Below are positions 22,126 to 31,633 of a stretch of DNA of 64,000 nt, piece by piece (the stretch's first letter is position 1; each line of letters starts with the position of its first letter). The stretch is from Prostheceraeus crozeri (lineage: Eukaryota > Platyhelminthes > Polycladida > Euryleptidae): contig CAJQUW010003583.1 of the NCBI GenBank assembly GCA_907163375.1, positions 62,001 to 126,000 of the forward strand, given 5' to 3'. The translations under genes and the position numbers were made by a program. Under the pieces are notes generated by a model that ran no database searches, was not told where the DNA came from, and was given only the letters and a program-made list of their open reading frames with translations.

Positions 22126-24010
22126 TATATAATGTAAGTTAGATCAAAGATTTATTGCCATTACTCCAAGTTTCACGATAACAAAATGGTCATCGATCAT
22201 CAGATGTCAATAAATGAATGGACAGATACATGTACTTAGGTAGCTAAATCATGGTTACTTGATTAGAAAACAGTGAACTATGATGTTGGGGGTCTGAAAC
22301 TAGACAACAGATATTTTCTGCGGTGTCTACACTTAGATATCATTTCACTTTTATATTTATAAGAATGTCCGACTTTGATGTTATGATGTGGAATTTTTCT
22401 GTTAAGCACAGATTGCAGAAATGACTGCCACAAAAATACGGTTTGGTCTGTTGCACGATACTCCATTTAATGCTGTATGGTGATCTTTGATCTTTGAGGG
22501 ACCAGATGTACTTTGACAATGAGGTTTCGTTCTTATACCGGACGTTGTTGAATGACTTTTTGTGGTTGTTATACCTTGCTTTGAATTCACCTTCACACAT
22601 ACCATAATGTACCTTTGAGTCACTTGAACCAGATGAAACTGTCGCTTTATAAACCAAACATTTTGACAAGCAAGTACCTGAAAGTGGACATTCGTTTTTA
22701 TTTCTGCAGTTGCATGTTGATTTTTCAGTATCTTGATTTTCGCTTGTTTTTGTTGTTTTGTTAAGAATTTTCGTGATATGACTTTTGATGATATTTTCCA
22801 TGTTGGTTACACAACTGTAGCTCAGCTTCATGTTATTTCTATTGAATAGGCTGCGATATTTGTGGTGAGGAGGGAAATGCTTTTTCGTAAGTAATAGAAA
22901 CTGTTTGCCAACATTGGTTTTCACATTAGCACTGACAGGGGGGTTGAACCATATTATATTTCTTTGACGTTTTGGTGTTTGTGTATTTGTTGGCTTGTAA
23001 GATAAATCATGTCGATGTTTACTTTCTTTCAATGCTGTTTCGTATATTGGTTTTGCTCTATTTAATACATCTTCGTTGCAAGATAATCTTGACAATCAAT
23101 CTTCTATCATTCTTGGGATTTGTTTAAGTATCATAGGAGGATGGTTTGATTGATAGTGAACATACAGAGGAATGCTGTTTGGCTTGATATATGGTCGGTA
23201 GGTATTATTTTCCAAATTGAAGTATACATCTAGGAAATCAGTTGCTTTTATGTTGCATTCAACTGTGACTTTCAATTTAAAGCTTTGAAAAATTCTGATT
23301 AAATCTTTTCTGCAGCGATCACTTTGAGAGCCAGTGCTGTTTGGGATAATGCACAATCCATCGTCTCTGTACAATCCAATGTTTTCTCGTCCAAATCGGT
23401 TTGTGAGTTCATGCAGAATAAAGAGGCCGACCAGTTCACATACCTCAGCACCATCGTAACTTCCCATGGTAACATCAAAAAGATTATCATTGGCTTTTTT
23501 TACCCATGTAGCGTTTTGGTCAAACAACAAGGACTTTCTTGCATGCATTATTACATTCACATTTTTTCAGGGATGTTCGTCAATGTTTTTGCAAAATTTA
23601 TGCTTTTCGTCAAGAGTTCTTGTGTAATTGATGGATAGAAGTCCACTATATCGAATTTCAGAAATGTTGAAGAAGTCTTATCTGGAATATTTTTGAACCA
23701 ATGTATCACATCCATAGAATTTTTCCACTGTAGAAAATTTGTTGTATCACGTATTATGCTGTTGTGTTCATCTAATAGTTGCTTGCTAATTATTCCAATT
23801 TCACTTTTTCCAGGGTTTATTAATCGACAGTTCACATTGTTTGAAAAATTTTCTTTGCCATCTTTCAAGGTTATGAAGGCTTGTCGAGGTGCGCAGCATT
23901 CGATTCTATTTGAACGATTGTAAGAATTTCCAATACATTTCGCTTCATTGTTGATATATGATTCAGTTGAATGATTTGCTTTTTTGTAAGATTTAGGTAT
24001 GTTTTCTGTA
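22126..24010 (-). mobile_element. Penelope-like retroelement PLE-4 (YRDDG type), 5'-truncated
   Basis: Minus-strand element with RT and C-terminal GIY-YIG. It was inserted at a short TA stretch at the outer end of PLE-3(-), separating the inverted-duplication arm from its PLE-3 neighbour. Its 5' end is missing at about 24010. Confidence 0.75.
22340..24000 (-). pseudogene. PLE-4 reverse transcriptase (Y-R-D-D-G box) with GIY-YIG domain
   Basis: Three consecutive open stretches in shifting frames (24000-23557, 23560-23096, 23095-22340) form one protein. They read F-I-T-L-K-D-G-K-E-N-F, C-R-L-I-N-P-G-K-S-E-I-G, F-D-I-V-D-F-Y-P-S-I (first Asp), D-V-T-M-G-S-Y-D-G-A-E-V-C-E-L-V, and N-I-G-L-Y-R-D-D-G-L, where the usual Y-x-D-D is Y-R-D-D-G. 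The C-terminal part has a Cys-rich stretch (C-N-C-R-N-K-N-E-C-P-L-S-G-T-C), L-V-Y-K-A-T-V and H-Y-G-M-C-E-G-E-F-K-A-R-Y-N-N-H-K, a GIY-YIG-type nuclease. It lacks the N-terminus and has two frame breaks. Confidence 0.82.
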
Positions 24011-25265
24011 TATATATTTTCAAATGAAAACAACTTCCTGTTTTGAAACAACCGAACATGTTTCAGAATCTCATGAATTCCATCATCAGCGGTTAAAAGA
24101 AGTCAGAAACACCCACAGAAGTCAGTTTATATAAGAGTTCTTAAAACAATGTCAAAGCATGTGAACAGATATCTCACAAAAACGAACCGAAGGTCAAAGT
24201 ACATCGAAATATGCCGATTCATAGATTTAGATTCAGAGGTATGGAACCATTCCTTTCATTCGACAATAGGTTAGTATTATTTTTAATCATAATAGATTCT
24301 AAGACAAAGGATGCTTGGACACTCCCACAACCGAGAAATTTTCTGGTTCCGGGTGATGTTCATGCATAGAAATCTCAGTGGCCACAGGGTAGGCTTTTAG
24401 ATGCTCATTGATACGAGTGGCTAAATGACGCTTGGTTGCGCCAATGTATCGCATTGTGCAGCGATCACACGTATATAAATACGTAATATTAGATTTCAGG
24501 CCAATCGCAACAATGTCTTTATTGTTCAAATAATTCAAAACCTTATTGGAATTGAACACAGGGCAAATTTTGACTTTCTTGAATTTATCGTTAATCTCGG
24601 CCATACGCCTTTTCAGATAACTATAACCATTGTCAATGAAAGGAATCGACCAATAGACCTTCTGCACGTCACTCTCACAAGTATCAACATACCGCGCGTA
24701 AAAAAGCGGTTGGTGATTACTCAGTTCAGAAAAATGACTTTCATTGAGGTTCATAGTAAAAGCCGCCATTGTTGGCTCTAACTTAGAGCCCATCGGCATA
24801 CCATCATACTGATAAAAAAGTTCTCCATCAAAAGAAAACAGTATGTTAGTGCATGCTATTTCTAGCAAACTTTTCAATGCAGGTATCGAGACTGGGCAAT
24901 GACCAAAATCAGTTAGAGACAAAATATGATCAATGGTCTTCTTCACAGGAATGGATGTGAATAAATTACTAACATCAAAGCTGAACAACTTGCACCTTTT
25001 TAGATCAGGAATGTTGAGAGTTTTCAATTTTTTCCGTAAATTGAAAAGTATCAGTAACACTATAGCATTTTGGAATATAAGGTTTCAGAAGATTGTCTGG
25101 CCAGCCCGATAAGTTGGAAAGATAAAAATTCCTCATGTTTAATATGGGACGATACGGAGGGCTGTTTTGATTTTTATGTACTTTAGGAAGACCATACAAT
25201 CTGGCAGGTTGTGAGCCGACAGATTTGATTTGGTTTATGACTTCATCCTTCAAGAGCTTCTTAAT
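24010..25265 (-). mobile_element. Penelope-like retroelement PLE-3, minus copy
   Basis: Runs leftward from a head-to-head junction near 25265. Its 3' region (24010-24298) is nearly identical to the reverse complement of 25957-26240. The 3' sequence includes CTGATGA and GAAAC (minus strand, 24083-24089 and about 24060), hammerhead-like boxes around a G-G-A-A-T/A-T-T-C-T stem. Confidence 0.8.
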
Positions 25266-25270
25266 GGTCG
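24299..25270 (-). pseudogene. PLE-3 RT and GIY-YIG, internally deleted
   Basis: Reads A-R-L-Y-G-L-P-K-V-H-K, P-Y-R-P-I-L-N, then after a frame change F-S-F-D-V-S-N-L-F-T-S-I-P (first Asp), D-G-M-P-M-G-S-K-L-E-P-T and F-Y-A-R-Y-V-D. There the Y-V-D-D box is cut and joined directly to T-C-E-S-D-V-Q-K-V. The linker and GIY-YIG domain (Y-L-Y-T-C-D-R-C, M-R-Y-I-G-A-T-K-R-H-L-A-T-R-I-N-E-H) are intact. The deletion removes the rest of the palm and the thumb, which are partly present in the plus copy. Confidence 0.85.
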
Positions 25271-26240
25271 CCTGACTTTTCTTGACACTGAAGTTGAAAT
25301 TGCTGATGGCACTTTTGATATTGCTCATCACATAAAAGAAACTAACACAGGTATCTATATACCTGTTTCTTCTTGCACCCCTTCGTCTTATAAAGTTTCG
25401 GCTATGAGATCTTTGTTTTTCTCGAGCTTTCAAAATTTGTTCGAGTAAAGATAATTTTGAAAAAGCTTCTGAGCAAATAAAATCTATGGTTTTGAAGAAC
25501 GGCTACGATGAGAATTTTATTAATAGAATTCAACGTGCTACTTTAAATAAATGCCAGCAATCACAATCTGATACTTGTGAGAGTGACGTGCAGAAGGTCT
25601 ATTGGTCGATTCCTTTCATTGACAATGGTTATAGTTATCTGAAAAGGCGTATGGCCGAGATTAACGATAAATTCAAGAAAGTCAAAATTTGCCCTGTGTT
25701 CAATTCCAATAAGGTTTTGAATTATTTGAACAATAAAGACAATGTTGCGATTGGCCTGAAATCTAATATTACGTATTTATATACGTGTGATCGCTGCACA
25801 ATGCGATACATTGGCGCAACCAAGCGTCATTTAGCCACTCGTATCAATGAGCATCTAAAAGCCTACCCTGTGGCCACTGAGATTTCTATGCATGAACATC
25901 ACCCGGAACCAGAAAATTTCTCGGTTGTGGGAGTGTCCAAGCATCCTTTGTCTTAGAATCCATTATGATTAAAAATAATACTAACCTATTGTCGAATGAA
26001 AGGAATGGTTCCATACCTCTGAATCTAAATCTATGAATCGGCATATTTCGATGTACTTTGACCTTCGGTTCGTTTTTGTGAGATATCTGTTCACATGCTT
26101 TGACATTGTTTTAAGAACTCTTATATAAACTGACTTCTGTGGGTGTTTCTGACTTCTTTTAACCGCTGATGATGGAATTCATGAGATTCTGAAACATGTT
26201 CGGTTGTTTCAAAACAGGAAGTTGTTTTCATTTGAAAAAA
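25245..26240 (+). pseudogene. PLE-3 plus copy: RT thumb and GIY-YIG, head-to-head with the minus copy
   Basis: Starts at the junction with L-N-G-R-L-T-F-L-D-T-E-V, continues H-H-I-K-E-T-N-T-G-I-Y-I-P, frameshifts near 25448, and then reads N-G-Y-D-E-N-F-I-N-R-I-Q and T-C-E-S-D-V-Q-K-V into the same GIY-YIG domain (stop at 25954-25956). Protein 25560-25956 is nearly identical to 24299-24690 reversed. The 3' region has CTGATGA at 26166-26172 and GAAAC at 26191-26195. Confidence 0.85.
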
Positions 26241-27340
26241 AAAATATATATGGGTCAAATCACGAGATGGTTGCACCGAAGTAAAATTTCAAATCAGCTT
26301 TTGACGAATTGTTCCGATGACCATGATATAATTTATAGTCCAAAGTTCAGACGTATGCTAGCTAAAGAGCTGAAATGTGTCTGCATAGATGACAAAGGGT
26401 AGTCTGAAAACTATTATATAAGTTTCAATTATGCCCCCTATTTTATGAGCTTTGTGCTTCAATGCATTTTGTACATGAAAATGCCAATATAAAGTTGAAA
26501 AATCGTTTGTGATGCTAGATGATTTCACGTTAGTCAATGTATCTGAAAGACAACTTTATGTCGAAGTTAATTATGACTCTTTAGAAAATATTAAATTTCT
26601 GTATTAGAATGCCGCGAGCGTTACCGAAAATATAGAAAAAGTTTTTTTTCACTCTGCGACAAGAATGATTAGCCAGTTTATACTACCAAAGATTATCGAC
26701 TTTCCATGAATGCTAATCAGTGTGATAATCAACTATGTTATTCTAAGTCTACTTCCTGGTAGATAATCAATTTAATTAATGTCTGTCGCGAGCGTTACCA
26801 TGAAATACACTTAGTGAATCTCATCTAGATCTCGAATCACAATCTCGAGAATCAGTATTTATCAAATACCGAGATCTTGAAATCTCTAATTCGATGTTAC
26901 AAGCAGGCCTATATTAGATTGTGTCAATTATTCAGACAGTGTAATTAATTACAGACAAATGCAATTTGCTGTACAGTAATCTAATTGTTGGCCTGATTGC
27001 AGCAATTATCCAGTTCTATCTGTTATTGAAATTAAAATAGCAACACCAATCTGAACTATATTTGGCATTCATTAATACGCCCAATCTTTTATTTAAGTTG
27101 TTTAACCTACAACACACACAGAATTAATTCATGTACAGACATTAATTCAGGCCAAAGCGAGGCCTGGTCTTGTAGGCCTAAGTACAAGGACAAAAGCAGG
27201 TGGGGGTTCCATTTCCTGTCCTAAGTCAGAGAATGACTCGTTGAGGTAAGGGAAGTTTCTCCCTCAAGTGACAAAAGCTTGTTCATAATTCTATGGCTAT
27301 AGCTACCAAAGATATAATGCTCTTCAATGTTGACGCTCAT
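26241..27340 (-). repeat. Right arm of the inverted duplication, interrupted
   Basis: 26275-26540 and 27126-27340 are together the reverse complement of 21640-22125. Between them lie about 585 bp absent from the left arm. A 68-codon open frame at 26196-26402 crosses the PLE-3 boundary and has no recognised domain. Confidence 0.78.
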
Positions 27341-27903
27341 CTTAAATTATGCCTAACTTCTCTGCTATGATTCCGGAACAAATATAATGTTTGGTGTACG
27401 GTTTCTAAACTAGTCGTTCAATCTTGTAATATTCATTATTATTATCTTCAGTGATGACAAATTCAATGGCAAAATTTATGTTTTCCGTAATTTTATTAGA
27501 TTATGTCGCGAGCGTTGCTGCGGCATGTCGCGAGCGTTGCTATCAAGATTGATTGAAATCTCACAATCGGTACATTTAGTAATCTATTCAAGTATGAAGA
27601 AATCATCAACTATTCATTATTTATCATTTCGTTTTTGAGACAACAGCTTCTGTAGTATAGATAAAATATCCATCCATCCTCAAAAAATCAATAATGAAAT
27701 ATTTATCTCTGTCGCGAGCGTTACCATATTGAATGATCTCTGTACACAAATGTAGAAATAGTATAAAATTGATTTTTTGCATGTAATAGGTCGATGTCGT
27801 GTTGCATCAAACTGCATGAACAGAATATTCAAAAAGGATATCGTTTCATAGACAATGTTGGTTTTCGATCGAATTTTTGCTATCAAATGTAGCGAGCGTT
27901 ACC
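26611..27903 (+). repeat. Six dispersed copies of a CG-rich 15-bp motif
   Basis: GTCGCGAGCGTTACC or a close variant occurs at 26611, 26785, 27505, 27527, 27711 and 27889, all in the same orientation, in otherwise AT-rich DNA. Three spacings are 174, 184 and 178 bp. The sequence between copies is not detectably similar. Possibly protein-binding subterminal repeats of a DNA transposon or the conserved box of a decayed satellite. Confidence 0.85.
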
Positions 27904-27942
27904 GTGGCTTGGCCCATATTTATATATATATATATATATATA

Positions 27943-28503
27943 GACAAAAATTAATGTACCAAAGGCCGGATGGAGAAAACGACAGAATGCAAAAAATAAA
28001 TCTCTAATACGTGCGATCCGGATTTCGGAGGATTTCTCACCCTCCTTCTCAAGCACATGAAATAAAAGTGAAATCAACCCTGAAGTACAAATTAGCTGCA
28101 ATTATTGAGCTTTGATTCAAACTTCAAAATAAAATGGTTTTCTTTCAGCTCTCTATCTTCCTTGCTGGAATGTGATGGTAGTTGGAAGATAGGAGCCGCC
28201 TCAAATTTCAGTTCAATATCTTTGCAGCATCTTGCAATGTGTTTGCTCATAGGAAGAGGAGCAATTGAAGGCTTATTTATGTGATATCGATGGAGAGTCA
28301 ATCTTGTCTTAAACAGGTCTCCAATCTGACCAACATAGATTTCGTTGCATCCTTTGCATCGTAAAATATATATAACATTATTGGAGAAACAATTCATGTT
28401 CGCTTTTATTCTGAAGATATTGTTATTAATCATTATTTCTTTGCCAGTTATCAAATGAGGACAACATTTACAGCGTTTGTTTCCGCATTTTTCAATCCCC
28501 CTA
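27943..28503 (-). pseudogene. PLE-5 inverted 3' fragment with GIY-YIG domain
   Basis: Reverse complement of about 29410-29965. Encodes K-C-G-N-K-R-C-K-C-C-P-H-L, V-I-Y-I-L-R-C-K-G-C and N-E-I-Y-V-G-Q-I-G-D-L-F-K-T-R-L, a GIY-YIG nuclease with a Cys-rich lead-in, stopping at 28092. It abuts a (TA)n tract at about 27915-27942 and is joined head-to-head to the plus-strand copy at about 28503. Confidence 0.85.
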
Positions 28504-29824
28504 ATATTTCGCATGAATTAGGTTTAGATGCCGTTAGATTTTGGCTTTGCCAGAGAGGAGACAGTATTCCCGAACGCTTCCAGAATGAATTTATCCTGGA
28601 TGCCATCGACATGATCCTTACCAATAATTACTTCAATTTCAATGAGCACTCATTTATCCAGAAAAGTGGTACCGCCATGGGAACTAAAATGGCACCAACG
28701 TTTGCTACTTTAACAATGGGTTACTTAGAAGATCGGTTGTACAATAGTTTGAACATATCGTTACCTAATATACCGATGGATCACATAAAACAATCTTGGA
28801 TTAGATACTTAGACGATGTTTTTATTATATGGAACCATAATTTCGGAGATATAGAACTGTTTTATAATGTAATAAATAATCTTCATGCTAATATAAATTT
28901 TACGATGGAAAAGAGTAGCGATTCAATACATTTCTTAGATGTTCAAATTTATAAAAATATGAATAAAATCGAAACAGACATATTTCATAAAGAGACAGAT
29001 AGCTTAAGTTACGTGCCATATAATTCTAATCATCCACGTCATATCATTCGGAACGTTCCTTTTAATCTGGCTTACAGAATCCACAGAATCGTAACCGAAA
29101 AATCTGTCAGGGATAAACGATTGAATGAATTGAAAGATAATCTTTTACGGCTAAACTATCCTAAGAAATTGATAAGTGGAGCCTTTGACAAAGCACTAAC
29201 CTATAGCCCAAAAGCGAAAAATAACGAACAAAATAAGTTGCTCCCTTTCATATCCACTTACAATCCAAACAACCCAAATACATATCGGGAAGTAATTAGT
29301 CGATGTTCTGGCAGTTTAGGATTAATTTCCAGCTTAAGGGATTATAAAGTCTTCCGTCATTCAGATAGCCGAAATCACTGATCAGAATTTTGCGAAATGA
29401 GCACAGTGAAGTTAGAGGGATTGAAAAATGCGGAAACAAACGCTGTAAATGTTGTCCTCATTTGATAACTGGCAAAGAAATAATGATTAATAACAATATC
29501 TTCAGAATAAAAGCGAACATGAATTGTTTCTCCAATAATGTTATATATATTTTACGATGCAAAGGATGCAACGAAATCTATGTTGGTCAGATTGGAGACC
29601 TGTTTAAGACAAGATTGACTCTCCATCGATATCACATAAATAAGCCTTCAATTGCTCCTCTTCCTATGAGCAAACACATTGCAAGATGCTGCAAAGATAT
29701 TGAACTGAAATTTGAGGCGGCTCCTATCTTCCAACTACCATCACATTCCAGCAAGGAAGATAGAGAGCTGAAAGAAAACCATTTTATTTTGAAGTTTGAA
29801 TCAAAGCTCAATAATTGCAGCTAA
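28504..29824 (+). pseudogene. PLE-5 reverse transcriptase and GIY-YIG endonuclease
   Basis: Starts with I-S-H-E-L-G-L-D-A-V, then S-G-T-A-M-G-T-K-M-A-P-T-F-A, W-I-R-Y-L-D-D-V-F (Y-L-D-D box), S-I-H-F-L-D-V-Q and the thumb segment V-P-Y-N-S-N-H-P-R-H. A frameshift near 29365 separates this from R-I-L-R-N-E-H-S-E-V and the GIY-YIG domain ending at 29824. Palm blocks before A-M-G are missing, so this copy cannot encode an active enzyme. Confidence 0.85.
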
Positions 29825-29980
29825 TTTGTACTTCAGGGTTGATTTCACTTTTATTTCATGTGCTTGAGAAGGAGGGTGAGAAATCCTCCGAAATCCGGAT
29901 CGCACGTATTAGAGATTTATTTTTTGCATTCTGTCGTTTTCTCCATCCGGCCTTTGGTACATTAATTTTTGTCTATATTG
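28504..29980 (+). mobile_element. Penelope-like retroelement PLE-5, 5'-truncated
   Basis: Begins inside the RT palm directly at the junction with its own inverted 3' fragment, runs through GIY-YIG and a 3' region, and is followed by a (TA)n tract at about 30020-30047. Confidence 0.82.
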
Positions 29981-30017
29981 TTCCACACATTCAAAATTAT
30001 CTCTTATTTAATATAAG

Positions 30018-30047
<30 letters not shown>

Positions 30048-30053
<6 letters not shown>

Positions 30054-30727
30054 CATACTACTGTCAAATAACTTTCTTCAGTAATATCAGTCGTGAATAT
30101 TTCTTTTTGATAGTGTGATATTTAACTAGATTAGATTTACTGTGAAATTTATGTTCCACGATTATGCGTCGATGCTACTCGTCTAGCATTATTACAGGAC
30201 GCTTAGTTACCTCTTCTTTATTAACTAACTTGATTAACATTTATTCATTCAAACGATATCTTTCGTGCAATCATGTTGACTTATATATCTCAAATATAAC
30301 TATTTTTGCGTTCGTGAATTATAATGTGTTTTTTCGGATTGATAATATGCTTAATTTCAAAACTACATAATGCATAATTGTTGATGGTTGAATACTTATT
30401 GATTATTTATGAAATGCCTTAGACTTACACGTATTAAAGTCGAATTTAGTATTGAAAGTATGACTCTTGAATGTCACTATCTCACTGCTTACAAAACAGT
30501 AGCAGCATTAGTGTGATCTTTATTGACAAAAGGCCTTAAATCAACATATGTTAGACATCATTGATGCTTTCTTTTAACATTGTGCTGGTATGGCTTTAGT
30601 ATTTTAAGCATACCACACTTGAAATAACTTACGAAAAGCATGCAGATGGATACAGAAATGTACCAAAAATATTTTGGTATGCATCCTTCGCATGTGATTG
30701 GTATTGAGCGATTTACGGTGTACACAT
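30048..30727 (+). repeat. R-family repeat, right half, copy B
   Basis: Homologous to 5400-6085. Ends GTGATTGGTATTGAGCGATT followed by TACGGTGTACA, the inverted counterpart of the left terminus at 13118. A (TA)n tract precedes it, as in copy A. Confidence 0.7.
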
Positions 30728-30870
30728 GTTATGGACTTCAAGAGTGACATCTAAGCTAAAATAGTTAATTAAATAATGATTTCAATAATGACATTTAATT
30801 TCATCAATTGCACAGTGACTTCAAATTAAAGAAACGGAATTCAAGAGGGAATGTGTAGCATCTGTCCAAG

Positions 30871-31290
30871 ACATAGAAATAGATTGTTTAACTGAAGTTT
30901 TATTGTTGTCGATTTCTATGGTCCAAGATATCGCCATGTCATGATGGAAAGTCTCTTTGTCTGTCATGATTTCACTTTGTCCATAACGTCTGCGCTATCT
31001 ATGTCTTTCATGAATTGCTAAGCTCTTACATGCATAGAAATTGACAACAATAAAACCTCTAGAATGGAAATTAAGCTTCATGCAATGCACAATAACGGCA
31101 CATAAATCGCACGCATTTTCACTTAGCTGCAGCTGCCAAAATCTGTATCATTGGGTTAGAATCAGTCACATGAGTAAATCGAAGCTTTTAATTGGTGGTT
31201 CATGCCCCAACTTAGTTCCCCCGGATGTGCCGCGACCTTGAGTCAATTTCCATTCTAGGGAACATCAGATAAACAGTTTATTTCTATGCT
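30871..31290. repeat. Three-way inverted-repeat (cruciform-type) element
   Basis: Three arm pairs nest in order A-B-B'-C-C'-A'. A (30871-30895) pairs with A' (31264-31289), B (30897-30920) with B' (about 31033-31056), and C (about 31057-31073) with C' (about 31240-31258). The whole would fold into a closing stem with two side arms. No coding capacity. Confidence 0.75.
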
Positions 31291-31466
31291 TACATGATTC
31301 TCTGGCCAACCTTATTATTGAAATCCACTTCTGATTTTGAGCTGCACTCAGCGGCGATTAACTATCCCAATGCAATGAAACATGTTCCCAGCATTGTCTC
31401 AAGAAGTCTTCATTAACAACAATGAAATTAAACAAATGATAGATTAAATTGCCATGCAAAAGATAT

Positions 31467-31539
31467 GCGGCTGGTAGGATTCGAACCTACGACCAAGGTT
31501 AACTAGACCTGTGCTCTAATCAACTGAGCTACGACCCAC
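31467..31539 (-). tRNA. tRNA-like gene, anticodon AGT (Thr) by position, possibly a pseudogene
   Basis: The minus strand shows a D arm GCTC-AGTTGATTA-GAGC, an anticodon arm AGGT-CTAGTTA-ACCT and a T arm GTAGG-TTCGAAT-CCTAC. The loop puts AGT at the anticodon. TTTT follows about 7 bp after the 3' end, a normal polymerase III stop. The acceptor stem pairs at only about five of seven positions and there is one extra base before the D arm. It is therefore either a diverged tRNA pseudogene or the head of a SINE without a clear body. Confidence 0.55.
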
Positions 31540-31633
31540 TTATGCGACTGTGTCAATTGGCAGGATCAACCCCTCACCATCAGTTGTTATAGCAATTATA
31601 ATCAATGAATAAATAACACGTCACAATTGTTCA

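Noticed and set aside
26196-26402. 68-codon open frame across the PLE-3 end as a gene
   Set aside because: It starts inside the PLE-3 3' region and continues into duplicated arm sequence; no homology or splice support.
26611-27903. CRISPR-like array from the six CG-rich 15-bp motifs
   Set aside because: Repeats are short, spacers vary from 7 to about 700 bp, there are no cas genes, and the context is a eukaryotic genome.
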